NCBI GenBank assembly: GCA_963742305.1
Contig: CAVULN010000051.1
Span: 6,736 to 70,735, forward strand
Length of the DNA stretch: 64,000 nucleotides
Source: Roseiarcus sp963742305
GTDB taxonomy: Bacteria > Pseudomonadota > Alphaproteobacteria > Rhizobiales > Beijerinckiaceae
Direction: 5' to 3'
The stretch's first letter is position 1; each line of letters opens with the position of its first letter. Shown here one piece after another: positions 34,702 through 43,143 of the stretch. Under the pieces are notes generated by a model. It saw nothing but the letters and a program-made list of their open reading frames with translations, searched no databases and was not told where the DNA came from. The position numbers and the translations under genes are program-made.

Positions 34702-34787
34702 TGCAACCCATTGAAAAGTCCTGATTCCACCAAATAAAATCGCGCAAATTCAAGCTATTTTGCTTGCTTCTGTTTGGTTTTGTTCCC
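34702..34787 (+). repeat. Dispersed repeat D, copy 2
   Basis: Shares GCAACCCATTGAAAA at its left end and TGTTTGGTTTTGTT at its right end with 28808-28882. It lies just downstream of the possible transposase fragment and just beyond the livF stop. Confidence 0.5.
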
Positions 34788-34817
34788 ACGGCAGCGCGCC
34801 GGCTCGAGCCTACGAGC

Positions 34818-35516
34818 CTACACCCCGAGATAGCGCTGCAGCAGGCCGGGCTGCGCCTTGATCTCGGCTGCGGGGCCCTCATGAGCGATATGGCCATTGT
34901 TGATGATGTAGACGCGCCCAGCCAACGCGAGCGCCGCGGCCAAATTCTGTTCAACCAGGACGATGGTCTGACCGCTCCGCGCCAGCTCGCGGCAAGTGTG
35001 CACCAGATCCTGGACGATGATCGGAGCGAGCCCCTCGAAAGGCTCGTCGAGCAGGATGATCTTCGGATCGCGAACCAGCGCGCGTGCGATCGCCAGCATC
35101 TGCTGCTCGCCGCCGGAGAGGTCAGTGCCGCGGCTCGTCCGGCGCTCCTTCAAGCGGGGGAACATGCTGTAAATGCGTTCGAGCGGCCATTTGTTCTTCG
35201 CGGTCAGTCCCGCGAGGATGATGTTCTCTTCGACGTTGAGGCTGCCAAAGATGCGCCGGTCCTCGTGCACGAGCTGCATGCCGAGACGGGCGATGCTGTG
35301 GGCTCGCTCGGCGACGAGCTCGACGCCATCAAGCTTGATGCTGCCCGTGCGCCGCGCGACGACGCCCATCAGGCTCTTGAGGGTGGTGCTCTTGCCCGCG
35401 CCGTTCCTGCCGACGAGCGCCACCGCCTCGTGCTTCTCGACCCGGAGCGAGACATCGAAAAGGATATGGCTGTCGCCGTAGTAGGCGTTGAGCCCGTTGA
35501 CTTCGAGCAGGCTCAC
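34818..35516 (-). CDS. livF: Branched-chain amino acid-type ABC transporter ATP-binding protein LivF
   Basis: A 232-residue ATPase. Walker A GRNGAGKSTTL is near residue 37, the signature LSGGEQQMLAIARAL near 136, and Walker B IILLDEPFEGLAP near 160. The GTG start at 35516 overlaps the stop of the livG copy upstream (GTGA), the usual LivG-LivF coupling. It is the last gene of the operon livK-livH-livMG-livF. The substrate of the whole system (branched-chain or other hydrophobic amino acids, or amides) is set by the binding protein at 39296. Confidence 0.9.
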   Translation of the reverse strand: MSLLEVNGLNAYYGDSHILFDVSLRVEKHEAVALVGRNGAGKSTTLKSLMGVVARRTGSIKLDGVELVAERAHSIARLGMQLVHEDRRIFGSLNVEENIILAGLTAKNKWPLERIYSMFPRLKERRTSRGTDLSGGEQQMLAIARALVRDPKIILLDEPFEGLAPIIVQDLVHTCRELARSGQTIVLVEQNLAAALALAGRVYIINNGHIAHEGPAAEIKAQPGLLQRYLGV

Positions 35517-37176
35517 GCGGCCTCTCCGTGCACGCCGCCCAGATAGGCCTCCTGCACCTTCGGATTGATCTTGATCTCTTCCGGTGTGCCCTCGACCAGC
35601 ACGCGCCCCTCTTGGAGCACGGTGACGCGGTCCACCAGCTCGAACAGCGAGTCCATGTCATGATCGATCACGATCATCGTGCGCCCGCGCGCGATGGACT
35701 TGAGGAGCGCGACCGTCTCGACCCGCTCCCGCGGGCTCATGCCGGCGAGCGGCTCGTCGAGCAAGAGCAGGCTCGGCAGGGTCGCGAGCGCGAGCCCGAT
35801 TTCGAGGCGCCGCTTTTCGCCGTAAGCAAGCTCCGAAACCGGCGAATCGGCCCTGGCCACGAGGTTGACGAGCGCCAGCGTCCGCTCGACCTGGTCGTCG
35901 AGGCGGGGGACGCTGCTGAGGCTTCGGAACAGATCGAGCCTGAACTTGCCGCGGATCTCGCCGAGCGCCGCGATCGTAAGGTTCTGCCTGACCGTCAGCC
36001 GGTCGAAAAGCTGGTTGATCTGGTAGCTCTTGGTGAGCCCAAGCTGGCAGACGTCGCTGACGCTCATGCCCGTGATGTCGCGGCCTTCGAACAGGATCTG
36101 GCCAGACGTCGGGTGAACCTCGCAGGTGAGCATCTTGAAGAAAGTGCTTTTACGGTTCTCCGATAACGCCACGATTTCGCGTGTTGAGGTGAAGTGATGT
36201 TGTTGTTGGCGATGAGGCCGCATAGCGGTGAGGCAGTGCTGAAGGATCGGTGACGTCGGTGCTGGACGATGCCGCCGATGGTTTTCGGCTTAAAATAAGG
36301 AGCGAGACATCGAAAAGGATATGGCTGTCGCCGTAGTAGGCGTTGAGCCGTTGACTTCGAGCAGGCTCACGCGGCCTCTCCGTGCACGCCGCCAGATAGG
36401 CCTCCTGCACCTTCGGATTGATCTTGATCTCTTCCGGTGTGCCCTCGACCAGCACGCGCCCCTCTTGGAGCACGGTGACGCGGTCCACCAGCTCGAACAG
36501 CGAGTCCATGTCATGATCGATCACGATCATCGTGCGCCCGCGCGCGATGGACTTGAGGAGCGCGACCGTCTCGACCCGCTCCCGCGGGCTCATGCCGGCG
36601 AGCGGCTCGTCGAGCAAGAGCAGGCTCGGCAGGGTCGCGAGCGCGAGCCCGATTTCGAGGCGTCGCTTTTCGCCGTAGGCAAGCTCCGAAACCGGCAAAT
36701 CGGCCCTGGCCACGAGGTTGACGAGCGCCAGCGTCCGCTCGACCTGGTCGTCGAGGCGGGGGACGCTGCTGAGGCTTCGGAACAGATCGAGCCTGAACTT
36801 GCCGCGGATCTCGCCGAGCGCCGCGATCGTAAGGTTCTGCCTGACCGTCAGCCGGTCGAAAAGCTGGTTGATCTGGTAGCTCTTGGTGAGCCCAAGCTGG
36901 CAGACGTCGCTGACGCTCATGCCCGTGATGTCGCGGCCTTCGAACAGGATCTGGCCAGAGCTCGGGTGAACCTCGCAGGTGAGCATCTTGAAGAACGTGC
37001 TCTTACCCGCCCCGTTCGGTCCGATGACGCCACGCATTTCGCCGTGGTTGACGGTGAAGTCGATGTTGTTGTTGGCGATGAGGCCGCCATAGCGCCGGGT
37101 GAGGCCAGTCGCCTGAAGGATCGGTCCCGACGTCCGGTCGCTGGGACGATGCGGCGCCGGCATCGCGTTTTCGGCG
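35444..37176 (-). repeat. 0.85-kb tandem duplication within livG-livF
   Basis: Two direct copies, 35444-36289 (copy B) and 36299-37176 (copy A), separated by about nine bases (TAAAATAA). The unit covers most of the livG ATPase domain plus the first 25 or so codons of livF. Over most of the length they differ at only a few bases. Copy A has single-base losses in CCC runs (GCCGCC-AGATAGG, TTGAG-CCGTTGAC). Copy B accumulates many small deletions in its last 150 bases (36140-36289). Either a real recent duplication or two overlapping contig ends joined by an assembler would fit. Confidence 0.85.
35513..36223 (-). pseudogene. Truncated second copy of livG (copy B)
   Basis: Encodes the livG ATPase from just after Walker A to the natural C-terminus YLGGVHGEAA, nearly identical to the domain in the livMG fusion. 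Its 5' end is scrambled: the Walker A region that reads GPNGAGKST in copy A reads LSENRKST here, so it cannot bind ATP normally. It overlaps livF by the GTGA junction, showing that this copy keeps the original livG-livF boundary. If the duplication is an assembly artefact, this is simply the 3' part of the single livG. Confidence 0.8.
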
Positions 37177-38213
37177 GCTTGCGCAATCGCCGCGCCGGAG
37201 AGACCGCTTTCGGCGACCGCGACGGTTTTGGCTCTCCTCGTTCGGCTGGCGGCGAGCCGGTAAAGATCGACGATCGCGCCCACGATTCCGCGCCTCAGGA
37301 AACAGACGAGCAGCACGAACACGACGCCGAGCACGAGCTTCCAGGTCGCGCCGAGATGCAGCGTGTTCTGGAAGAAGTCGCTGAGATAAAGCCAGACGGT
37401 CGCGCCGACCAGCGGTCCGAACAGGGTGCCCGCTCCGCCGATCGCCGTCTGCATGACGAGCTGGCCGGAGGTGTCGAACATGAAGGCGTCCGGCGGCATG
37501 AATCCTTGCATGAGGGCGAGCAGCCCGCCGGCGAAACCGGCGTAAGCGGCGGCCACGACGAAGGCGGTCAGCTTGTAGCTATGGATGTTGTGGCCGAGTG
37601 CGGCGGCGCGGAGCGGGTTGTCGCGCAGCGCGCTCAGGATCGCCCCGACCGGCGAGCGCACGATGCGCAGCGCGATCACGAAGCCGACGAAATACCAGAA
37701 CGCCAGAAACACATAGATCGACCAGTCGCTCTTGAAATGCAGCGTGGTGAAGCCGAGGTAGACGCTCGGCGGCGGCACGCCCGGCAGGCCGTTCTCGCCG
37801 CCGGTGTAGTCCGACAGCGGATTGAACTCGACGAAGAAGAACACTTCGGCGATCGCGACCGTGATCATCGCGAAATAGATGCCGGTGCGCCTGAGCGCGA
37901 TCAGGCCGACGAGATACCCGACGATTCCGGCGACCACGGCGCCGATGAGGATCGCCGGGAGCACGTAGGGAAAATTGACCTGGGTCAGAAGATAGGCGGC
38001 GAACATGCCGCCGGTGCCGAAGAACGCCGATTGTCCGAACGAGAGAAGGCCGGCGTAGCCGAACAGGATGTCGAAGCCGAGGCCGAACAGGCCCCAGATC
38101 AGGATGCGGTTGATCGTCGTCGGCGCGAAGCCGAGATGGGGCAGGACGAAGGGCGCGGCGATGAGTCCGAGAGCCGTCAGGGCCTCGACGAGTAAGGGAC
38201 GCTTCGGGTTCAT
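36367..38213 (-). CDS. Fused LivM permease-LivG ATPase (3' end frameshifted)
   Basis: One polypeptide joining a LivM-type permease (residues about 1-310, eight to nine spans, LLSFGQSAFFGTGGMFAAY) to a LivG ATPase (from about residue 365), with Walker A GPNGAGKST, switch-region DHDMDSLFEL and Walker B LLLLDEPLAGMSP. A linker of about 50 residues, rich in Ala/Arg, joins them. The signature motif before Walker B is SELAYGEKRRLEIGLAL, as in LivG. Near 36391 a lost C in CGCCCAGA shifts the last codons; without it the protein would end GGVHGEAA at 36367. The frame as read runs on to 36150. ATG 38213 follows livH by 13 bases. Confidence 0.85.
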
Positions 38214-38226
38214 CTGCGGGCCGGAC

Positions 38227-39096
38227 TCATTCGCGGCCCGCCGTGCCGAGAAGGCCGTAAGGCCGGAACACAAGGACCAGCGTCATCGCCACGAACAGCA
38301 TGACATAGGCGTAGCCCGGATTGAACATCGAGGTGATGCTGATGATCTCGCCGGCGAGCAGGCCGCCAAGCACCGCGCCGGGAAACGAGCCGACGCCGCC
38401 GATGACGACGACGACGAAAGTCTGAACCAGGATCGATTCGCCCACGTCGGGCGAGATCGACACCACCGGAGCGTTGACGATACCCGCGAAGCCCGCCGCC
38501 ATCGCGCCGATCCCGAACACCAGCATGAAGATCTTGTAGACGTCGATTCCGAGCGAATCGACCATCACTGAATCCTCGATCCCCGCCCGCACGATCATAC
38601 CGATGCGGGTTCGGTAGAGCACGAAATAGAGCGCGAGCAGCGCCGCCGCGACGATGCCGAGGAGAGCCAGTCGATAAGTCGGATAGACCATGAAGCCGAG
38701 CGACGTGATGCCGCCGACGGGCGCCGGCACGGTCTTCGACAGGCTGCCGAAGAAGAAGCGCACGGCCTCGACGAAAACGATGCCGAGGCCGAAGGTGACC
38801 AGAAGCTGGTCCTCGTTGGGGCGCGAATAGAAATACCGGACGATGAGCCGCTCCATCAGCACGCCGACCAGCATGACAAAGAGGGCGCCCGCGATCACCG
38901 CCACGATGAAGGAGCCGGAATAGGTATAGGCGACCCAGCCGGCGTAGCCGCCGAGCATGAACATCGCGCCATGCGCGAGATTCAGCACGCCAAGCATCCC
39001 GTAGATGATCGTGAGGCCCGAGGCGATCAGCGCGAGAAGCGCGCCGAGCACCAGCCCGTTGAAGCATTGCGAGATGAAATTCGGCCAGTTGATCAC
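38227..39096 (-). CDS. livH: Branched-chain amino acid-type ABC transporter permease LivH
   Basis: A 289-residue inner-membrane permease with eight predicted spans. The conserved LivH blocks are IYGMLGVLNLAHGAMFMLGGY near residue 32 and VVVIGGVGSFPGAVLGGLLAG near 228. I chose the GTG at 39096 because a purine-rich GAGGCGGGGGA lies just upstream; a TTG 30 bases earlier is also open. It pairs with the LivM half of the fusion protein to form the pore. It follows the binding-protein gene by about 200 bases. Confidence 0.9.
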   Translation of the reverse strand: MINWPNFISQCFNGLVLGALLALIASGLTIIYGMLGVLNLAHGAMFMLGGYAGWVAYTYSGSFIVAVIAGALFVMLVGVLMERLIVRYFYSRPNEDQLLVTFGLGIVFVEAVRFFFGSLSKTVPAPVGGITSLGFMVYPTYRLALLGIVAAALLALYFVLYRTRIGMIVRAGIEDSVMVDSLGIDVYKIFMLVFGIGAMAAGFAGIVNAPVVSISPDVGESILVQTFVVVVIGGVGSFPGAVLGGLLAGEIISITSMFNPGYAYVMLFVAMTLVLVFRPYGLLGTAGRE

Positions 39097-39295
39097 GCCG
39101 TCCCCCGCCTCGACGCCGATCGCCAACCTATAGCACGGGCTTTGCGCCTGTCTTCATGGCCGCTCGAACGACCCTCCACGGGCGAGGTTGCCGTCCACTC
39201 GCAAAAGACGGCCGCCTCAAGTCCGGCGGCGTCCGGCCGCCCCGGGATGGGAGTCCCTTCCCCGCGCAGCGAAGGCGGAGGAGGAATGAGTTGTG

Positions 39296-40657
39296 TCAGG
39301 AGTAATCGCCGAGCTTGCACGCGGGATCCGGCTTGCCCATCAGCGGCTCGCCGGGCACCACTTCGAGCACCTCCCACAAGTCCTCCGGGTTCTTCATGTC
39401 CTTCGGCGCCTTGCCGCGCACGATGACGACGGGGCGGATCAGCTGATGGTCCTCCGCCCGGAAGCGCACGTCGCCGACCATGGACGGGAATGTTTCGCCC
39501 TTCTCGTATTGCTTGATGACGTCGGGCGGGAAGAACGTGCCGGCCTCGGACACCATGCGCGCCCAGATCGCGAACTGCATGTAGGCGTTCTCCGCGCCCC
39601 ATTCCGGCCGATAATTGTACTTCTTCTGGAACGCGTCGACGAACATCTTGGCGAGGGGATATTTGTCCTCGAGCGTCCACCAGAAGTCGGTGGCGGCGAA
39701 CACGCCTTCGGTGAGTTCCGGACCGACTTCCTTGGCGAGGAAGGGGATCTGGTAGGGGATCACCATCTTCATCTTCGGGGTGAGGCCGAACTGCTTGGCC
39801 TGCTGGACCGAGAGTACGGCGTCGCGTCCCCAGTTCACGTTGATGATGAACTCGGCGCCCGAGTTGGCGATGTTGGTGAGATACTGGCTGAAGTCCTGGG
39901 TGCCGAGCGGCGACACCTGGTCCGTCACCTGGGTCCAGCCGCCCTGCGAGGTCAGGAACTCGTTCACCGACTTCGTCACCGTGTGGCCGTAGGTGTAGTC
40001 TGGCGTCATGAACGCCGCCTTCTTGCCCTTGCCGAAATTCTTGAGCAAAACCGGACCGATCGCGTTGGCGGCGGTCTCGCCGTAGAAGCACTGGCGGAAC
40101 GAATAGCGGGCGCAGTCCTTGCCGGTTGTGTCGTTTGAGCCGGAGATGGCGACGAGATAGAGAATCTTCTCGCGCTGGGCGAACTTGTTGAGCGCCACCG
40201 CCACCGCCGACGACGTCGAGCCGGTCATGGCGATGATCTTGTTGTCATTGATGAAGGTCTGCTGCTCCTGCACCGCGTTGTTCGGCTTTGCGGCCGAATC
40301 GGCGACGACGAGCTTCACCTGTTTGCCCAATACGCCCTTGGTCACCTTGGGCGCGATCTGCTTGATGAGGTCATGGCCCTCGTTGAGGTGCTCGACAGCG
40401 AGCTCCATGCCCTTGAGCTCATCCTCGCCCTGTACGGCGTAGGTGCCGGTGCGCGGCACGGTCGCACCGATCGTGACCGAATCGCCCTGCGAACCGGCCG
40501 GCCACGTGCCGAGCGCCGGCTTGTCGTCGGCAAGGGCCAGACCGGCCTGGCCGAAAAAGCCAGGCGTCAGAACGGCGCCAGCCGCGCTCGCCCCGAGCTT
40601 CAGCGCGCCCCGCCGCGAGACCCTGCCCGCGCGCTCATCGAATGGAAAATCGTCCAT
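39296..40657 (-). CDS. ABC transporter periplasmic substrate-binding protein (LivK-like, Tat signal)
   Basis: A 453-residue binding protein with a twin-arginine signal (SRRGALKLGASAAGAVL) near residue 14. The type I periplasmic fold is recognised by IGATVPRTGTYAVQGEDELKGMELAVEHLN, DNKIIAMTGSTSSAVAVAL and TPDYTYGHTVTKSVNEFL. It is longer than classical LivK (about 370) and nearer to the urea/amide-type and hydrophobic amino-acid binding proteins; the ligand cannot be fixed from sequence. It is the first gene of the transporter operon. The region upstream (40658-40955) should hold the promoter. Confidence 0.87.
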   Translation of the reverse strand: MDDFPFDERAGRVSRRGALKLGASAAGAVLTPGFFGQAGLALADDKPALGTWPAGSQGDSVTIGATVPRTGTYAVQGEDELKGMELAVEHLNEGHDLIKQIAPKVTKGVLGKQVKLVVADSAAKPNNAVQEQQTFINDNKIIAMTGSTSSAVAVALNKFAQREKILYLVAISGSNDTTGKDCARYSFRQCFYGETAANAIGPVLLKNFGKGKKAAFMTPDYTYGHTVTKSVNEFLTSQGGWTQVTDQVSPLGTQDFSQYLTNIANSGAEFIINVNWGRDAVLSVQQAKQFGLTPKMKMVIPYQIPFLAKEVGPELTEGVFAATDFWWTLEDKYPLAKMFVDAFQKKYNYRPEWGAENAYMQFAIWARMVSEAGTFFPPDVIKQYEKGETFPSMVGDVRFRAEDHQLIRPVVIVRGKAPKDMKNPEDLWEVLEVVPGEPLMGKPDPACKLGDYS

Positions 40658-40955
40658 GGCGTGTCCTTCCCTCGACTTCTCAGTGTTGCGTTATTCCCTC
40701 AAACGCCAATTCTTGGGCGTTTGCGGACCCTGACCGGAATAAGGTCAATTGCCGGCTCGCCCGTCAATCCAACTTTCGTCCGACATCGAAGGGGCGGCAG
40801 GTCTTCCGGGACGCCCGAACGGTGCGCCTGGCCCGGCCGCCGCGCCCGCCCCCTTCGACTATCTGTTTGATTCGTGGAAAAGAAGCCGTCCCTGGTCTGC
40901 CCGTCGCGTCGGGCAGAGAGCTCGAAACGGGACGACCGATTGCTGACCGCACATC

Positions 40956-40980
40956 GGAACATCGCGTGGCCGGTGGCGTT
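40956..40980 (+). promoter_or_regulatory. EcfG-type promoter of the DUF1328 gene
   Basis: GGAAC at 40956-40960, 16 bases, CGTT at 40977-40980: a perfect consensus match 38 bases upstream of the ATG at 41018 and in the same orientation. Confidence 0.82.
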
Positions 40981-41017
40981 TACCTGCAGAGCAGGCGGCC
41001 GATGCGAGGAGAAGATC

Positions 41018-41188
41018 ATGTTTGGTTGGGCGATCGCCTTTCTTATCATTGCCCTGATAGCCGGCGCGCTCGGCTTCGGCGTCGTCGCCGGAACCGCATT
41101 CGCCGCAGCGAAGATTATTTTCATCGTCGCCCTGGTCGCGTTCCTCATCTCGGCCGTCCTCGGCTTCACCCGGCGCGGCCTGCCATAG
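41018..41188 (+). CDS. DUF1328 (YtjA-like) small membrane protein
   Basis: A 56-residue protein with two membrane segments (about residues 5-27 and 31-50) and the family pattern WAIAFLIIALIAGALGFGVVAG...AAKIIFIV. ATG 41018 has GAGGAGA eight bases upstream. Members are commonly stress- or stationary-phase-induced in proteobacteria; the molecular role is unknown. The EcfG promoter directly upstream, and the position just before nepR-ecfG, place it in the general stress regulon. Confidence 0.88.
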   Translation: MFGWAIAFLIIALIAGALGFGVVAGTAFAAAKIIFIVALVAFLISAVLGFTRRGLP

Positions 41189-41246
41189 ACGCACGGTCGG
41201 CCGGTCGGGCGAAATTTGGCCGCAATCAAAAGCCCTTCCTGACCAG

Positions 41247-41271
41247 GGAACTAAATGGGTTCGCTGGCGTT
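41247..41271 (+). promoter_or_regulatory. EcfG-type promoter of nepR-ecfG (autoregulation)
   Basis: GGAAC at 41247-41251, 16 bases, CGTT at 41268-41271: a perfect match, 20 bases before the nepR ATG. It implies positive autoregulation of the sigma factor. Confidence 0.85.
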
Positions 41272-41291
41272 TCCCGGCCTGGGGGTTGGTG

Positions 41292-41501
41292 ATGAACGGA
41301 ACTCGCAAGAACGCAAACGCGACGCCGGACCAGGCGGCGCCCGACCGGAAGGCCCTGGAGGCCATCGGACGGGCGTTGGAGGCGCATTACACCGACCTGG
41401 TTCAGGCGCCGCTGCCGGAAAAGTTCGTCGAACTGCTGGCTCGCCTCGAGGGTGAAAATCGGGCTTCGGAGCCAAAGGAGAGCGGCGATGCCAACGGCTA
41501 G
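41292..41501 (+). CDS. nepR: Anti-sigma factor NepR
   Basis: A 69-residue helical protein. The conserved NepR helix is ALEAHYTDLVQAPLPEKFVELLARLE near residues 26-51. NepR sequesters EcfG until phosphorylated PhyR displaces it. ATG 41292 is preferred; GTG and TTG lie one and two codons earlier. It overlaps ecfG by 14 bases, so both are translated from one message that should start at the EcfG promoter at 41247. Confidence 0.88.
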   Translation: MNGTRKNANATPDQAAPDRKALEAIGRALEAHYTDLVQAPLPEKFVELLARLEGENRASEPKESGDANG

Positions 41502-42018
41502 CTTTAAGGAGGAGCTGCTGGGGGAGATCAAGAATTTGCGCGCGTTCGCGATTTCCCTGTCCGGCTCGGTTTCGGTCGCCGACGATCTTGTCCAGGAAGC
41601 TCTTTTGCGCGCGTGGAGCAATTCGGAGAAATTCCAGCCCGGGACCAGCCTGAGGGCATGGCTGTTCACCATCTTGCGCAACATCTACTACTCGAATTAT
41701 CGCAAGCGCGCACGCGAGGTCCAGGACAGCGACGGCTTTTATGCGCGCCGGCTCACGGTTCCTGGCGACCAGGAGAGCCATCTGGATCTCGAAGACTTCC
41801 GCCGCGCGCTGACTACGTTGCCAGCCGAACAGCGCGAGGTGCTGACCTTGATCGGCGCAAGCGGCCTCTCTTATGAGGAAGCTGCGGTCATTTGCGAAGT
41901 GGGGATCGGCACGATCAAGAGCCGCCTGAGCCGCGCCCGTTCGAAGCTTGCCGAGCTATTGGGGCTCGACGACGCGTCCAGCGCACCGGTCGAGCGCAAG
42001 ATCCGGCGCGCCGGCTAG
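41488..42018 (+). CDS. ecfG: General stress sigma factor EcfG (ECF15 group)
   Basis: A 176-residue ECF sigma factor. Region 2 (residues about 10-75) contains LSGSVSVADDLVQEALLRAWSN and LRAWLFTILRNIYYSNYRKR; region 4 (about 105-160) contains LPAEQREVLTLIGASGLSYEEAA and GTIKSRLSRARSKL. These are the EcfG signatures. ATG 41488 has AAGGAGAG upstream. It directs RNA polymerase to GGAAC-N16-CGTT promoters. phyR is normally nearby in Hyphomicrobiales but is not in this window. Confidence 0.93.
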   Translation: MPTASFKEELLGEIKNLRAFAISLSGSVSVADDLVQEALLRAWSNSEKFQPGTSLRAWLFTILRNIYYSNYRKRAREVQDSDGFYARRLTVPGDQESHLDLEDFRRALTTLPAEQREVLTLIGASGLSYEEAAVICEVGIGTIKSRLSRARSKLAELLGLDDASSAPVERKIRRAG

Positions 42019-42423
42019 CTAGCGCGCGCGGCGTTCATTTCGCCGTGGGCCCACGCGAGGGAACGGTCCTAATGGCGCACACCAGGGCGGGCGGCGAGGC
42101 TCGCTTCTGGACGATTGGACAAGTCCATTCGGCCAAAGCCGGGCCGACCTGCCCTGTGTAGAGAATCAACGGGACGCCCCGGCGGACTAGCCGGCGCGCA
42201 ACGTTGACGCCGTGCCCGGCCCCAGCGTACCCGGCCCCAGACTGAAATCAAGAACCGCGCGGACTTGGCGCGCCGGTCCCTGCGCGGCGATTTTCGATTC
42301 GGCGCGTCGCTCATCGGCATCGCGACCGTACCGCTCTGCCCCATGCGCGAACGTTGCGAGCGGGAACCTTCTTCGCACTCGCGGGTTTGCCCGGAGCATC
42401 TCCTGGGCGAGTGGGAGGAAGCC
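42019..42423. other. Intergenic region between ecfG and a stress gene
   Basis: 405 bases with no convincing gene. A near-consensus EcfG promoter lies at 42363-42387. The segment 42020-42060 may include the end of the ecfG transcript; no clear hairpin-T terminator is seen. Confidence 0.5.
42363..42387 (+). promoter_or_regulatory. Probable EcfG-type promoter (one -10 mismatch)
   Basis: GGAAC at 42363-42367, 16 bases, then GGTT (consensus CGTT) at 42384-42387, 36 bases upstream of the ATG at 42424. The spacing to the gene is like that of the perfect sites. Confidence 0.55.
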
Positions 42424-42741
42424 ATGCCACGCGGCGACAAGTCGAAGTACACCGAAAAGCAGCAACGCAAGGCAGAGCACATCGAGCGAGGCTACGAAAG
42501 CCGCGGCGTTTCGGAGAAGGAAGCCGAACGCCGCGCTTGGGCGACGGTCAACAAGGACGACGGCGGCGGGAAGCGTGTCGGTGGATCGGGGCGCGGCAAG
42601 TCGACCAGCCATCCCGCCGCGCGCAAGGGCGGGCGGATCGGCGGCGCCTCGTCGGCCGAGCGATCCTCGGCAAGCCGGTCTGCGTCGGCAAAAAAGGCCG
42701 CGGCGACCCGACGGCGCAATGCCGCCCACAGGACAAACTGA
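42424..42741 (+). CDS. Plasmid-stabilization-like basic protein
   Basis: A 105-residue, highly charged protein. The first half (MPRGDKSKYTEKQQRKAEHI, then ESRGVSEKEAERRAWATVNK) is the conserved part of small alphaproteobacterial proteins usually annotated as plasmid stabilization proteins. The second half is Gly/Ser/Lys-rich and likely disordered, with repeated KxxAATRRRNAA character. ATG 42424 has GGGAGGAAG upstream. It is not a classical toxin or antitoxin. The stress-locus position and EcfG-like promoter suggest a stress role. Confidence 0.75.
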   Translation: MPRGDKSKYTEKQQRKAEHIERGYESRGVSEKEAERRAWATVNKDDGGGKRVGGSGRGKSTSHPAARKGGRIGGASSAERSSASRSASAKKAAATRRRNAAHRTN

Positions 42742-42755
42742 TTTGGAGGAAAGCC

Positions 42756-42977
42756 ATGACTGACCGAGACGACCAGATCCGGGAGATCGCCTATTTCCTG
42801 TGGCTCGAGGCGGGATGCCCCGAGGGTCAGGCGGAGCGCCATTGGCGGGACGCTGAAGCCCTGCTTGAGTCCGACCCTGAGCCCTTCGAGCGCCTGCGGA
42901 TCAAAGGCGCGTCTGCCGCTGACCCGGCAGAGAGGCCTGCGACCATCCCTGGCGTTACAGGCGCGATCGCTCCCTAG
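42756..42977 (+). CDS. DUF2934 domain-containing protein
   Basis: A 73-residue protein of the DUF2934 family, with IREIAYFLWLEAGCPEGQAERHW near residue 8 followed by a polar C-terminus. ATG 42756 has GGAGG upstream and begins 14 bases after the preceding gene, so the two are probably cotranscribed. The family is common beside stress genes in Hyphomicrobiales; its function is unknown. Confidence 0.78.
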   Translation: MTDRDDQIREIAYFLWLEAGCPEGQAERHWRDAEALLESDPEPFERLRIKGASAADPAERPATIPGVTGAIAP

Positions 42978-43143
42978 CATTCCCTTTGCTGCATCATGAG
43001 ACAGCGCATCGCAGGAAAGGACGTCCAGGTCTTCATTGACGACATCGACAAGCTATTGTGAAGGGCATAACCTCCGAGACGGATTCCAGCCGCCAATGGC
43101 CCAGTCTGTGGGTTAAGTTCGGCCGCCGACGAGGACCGCCGCG

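Larger units (their letters stand above)
34037..34817. other. Long intergenic region with decayed mobile-element traces
   Basis: 780 bases between glnK and livF. They include an AT-rich stretch near 34240-34300 (ACTAAAAAATAGGCGCCTAGG), a possible transposase N-terminal relic at 34445, and repeat D copy 2 at 34702-34787. No intact gene is seen. The glnK promoter should lie at 34040-34250. Confidence 0.5.

Noticed and set aside
36321..38195. 624-codon open frame on the plus strand
   Set aside because: Complete antisense shadow of the LivM-LivG fusion, whose ABC and permease motifs are unmistakable.
42424..42741. Toxin-antitoxin module
   Set aside because: The plasmid-stabilization-like protein and its DUF2934 neighbour are not ParE/RelE or VapBC types; the name is a legacy annotation.
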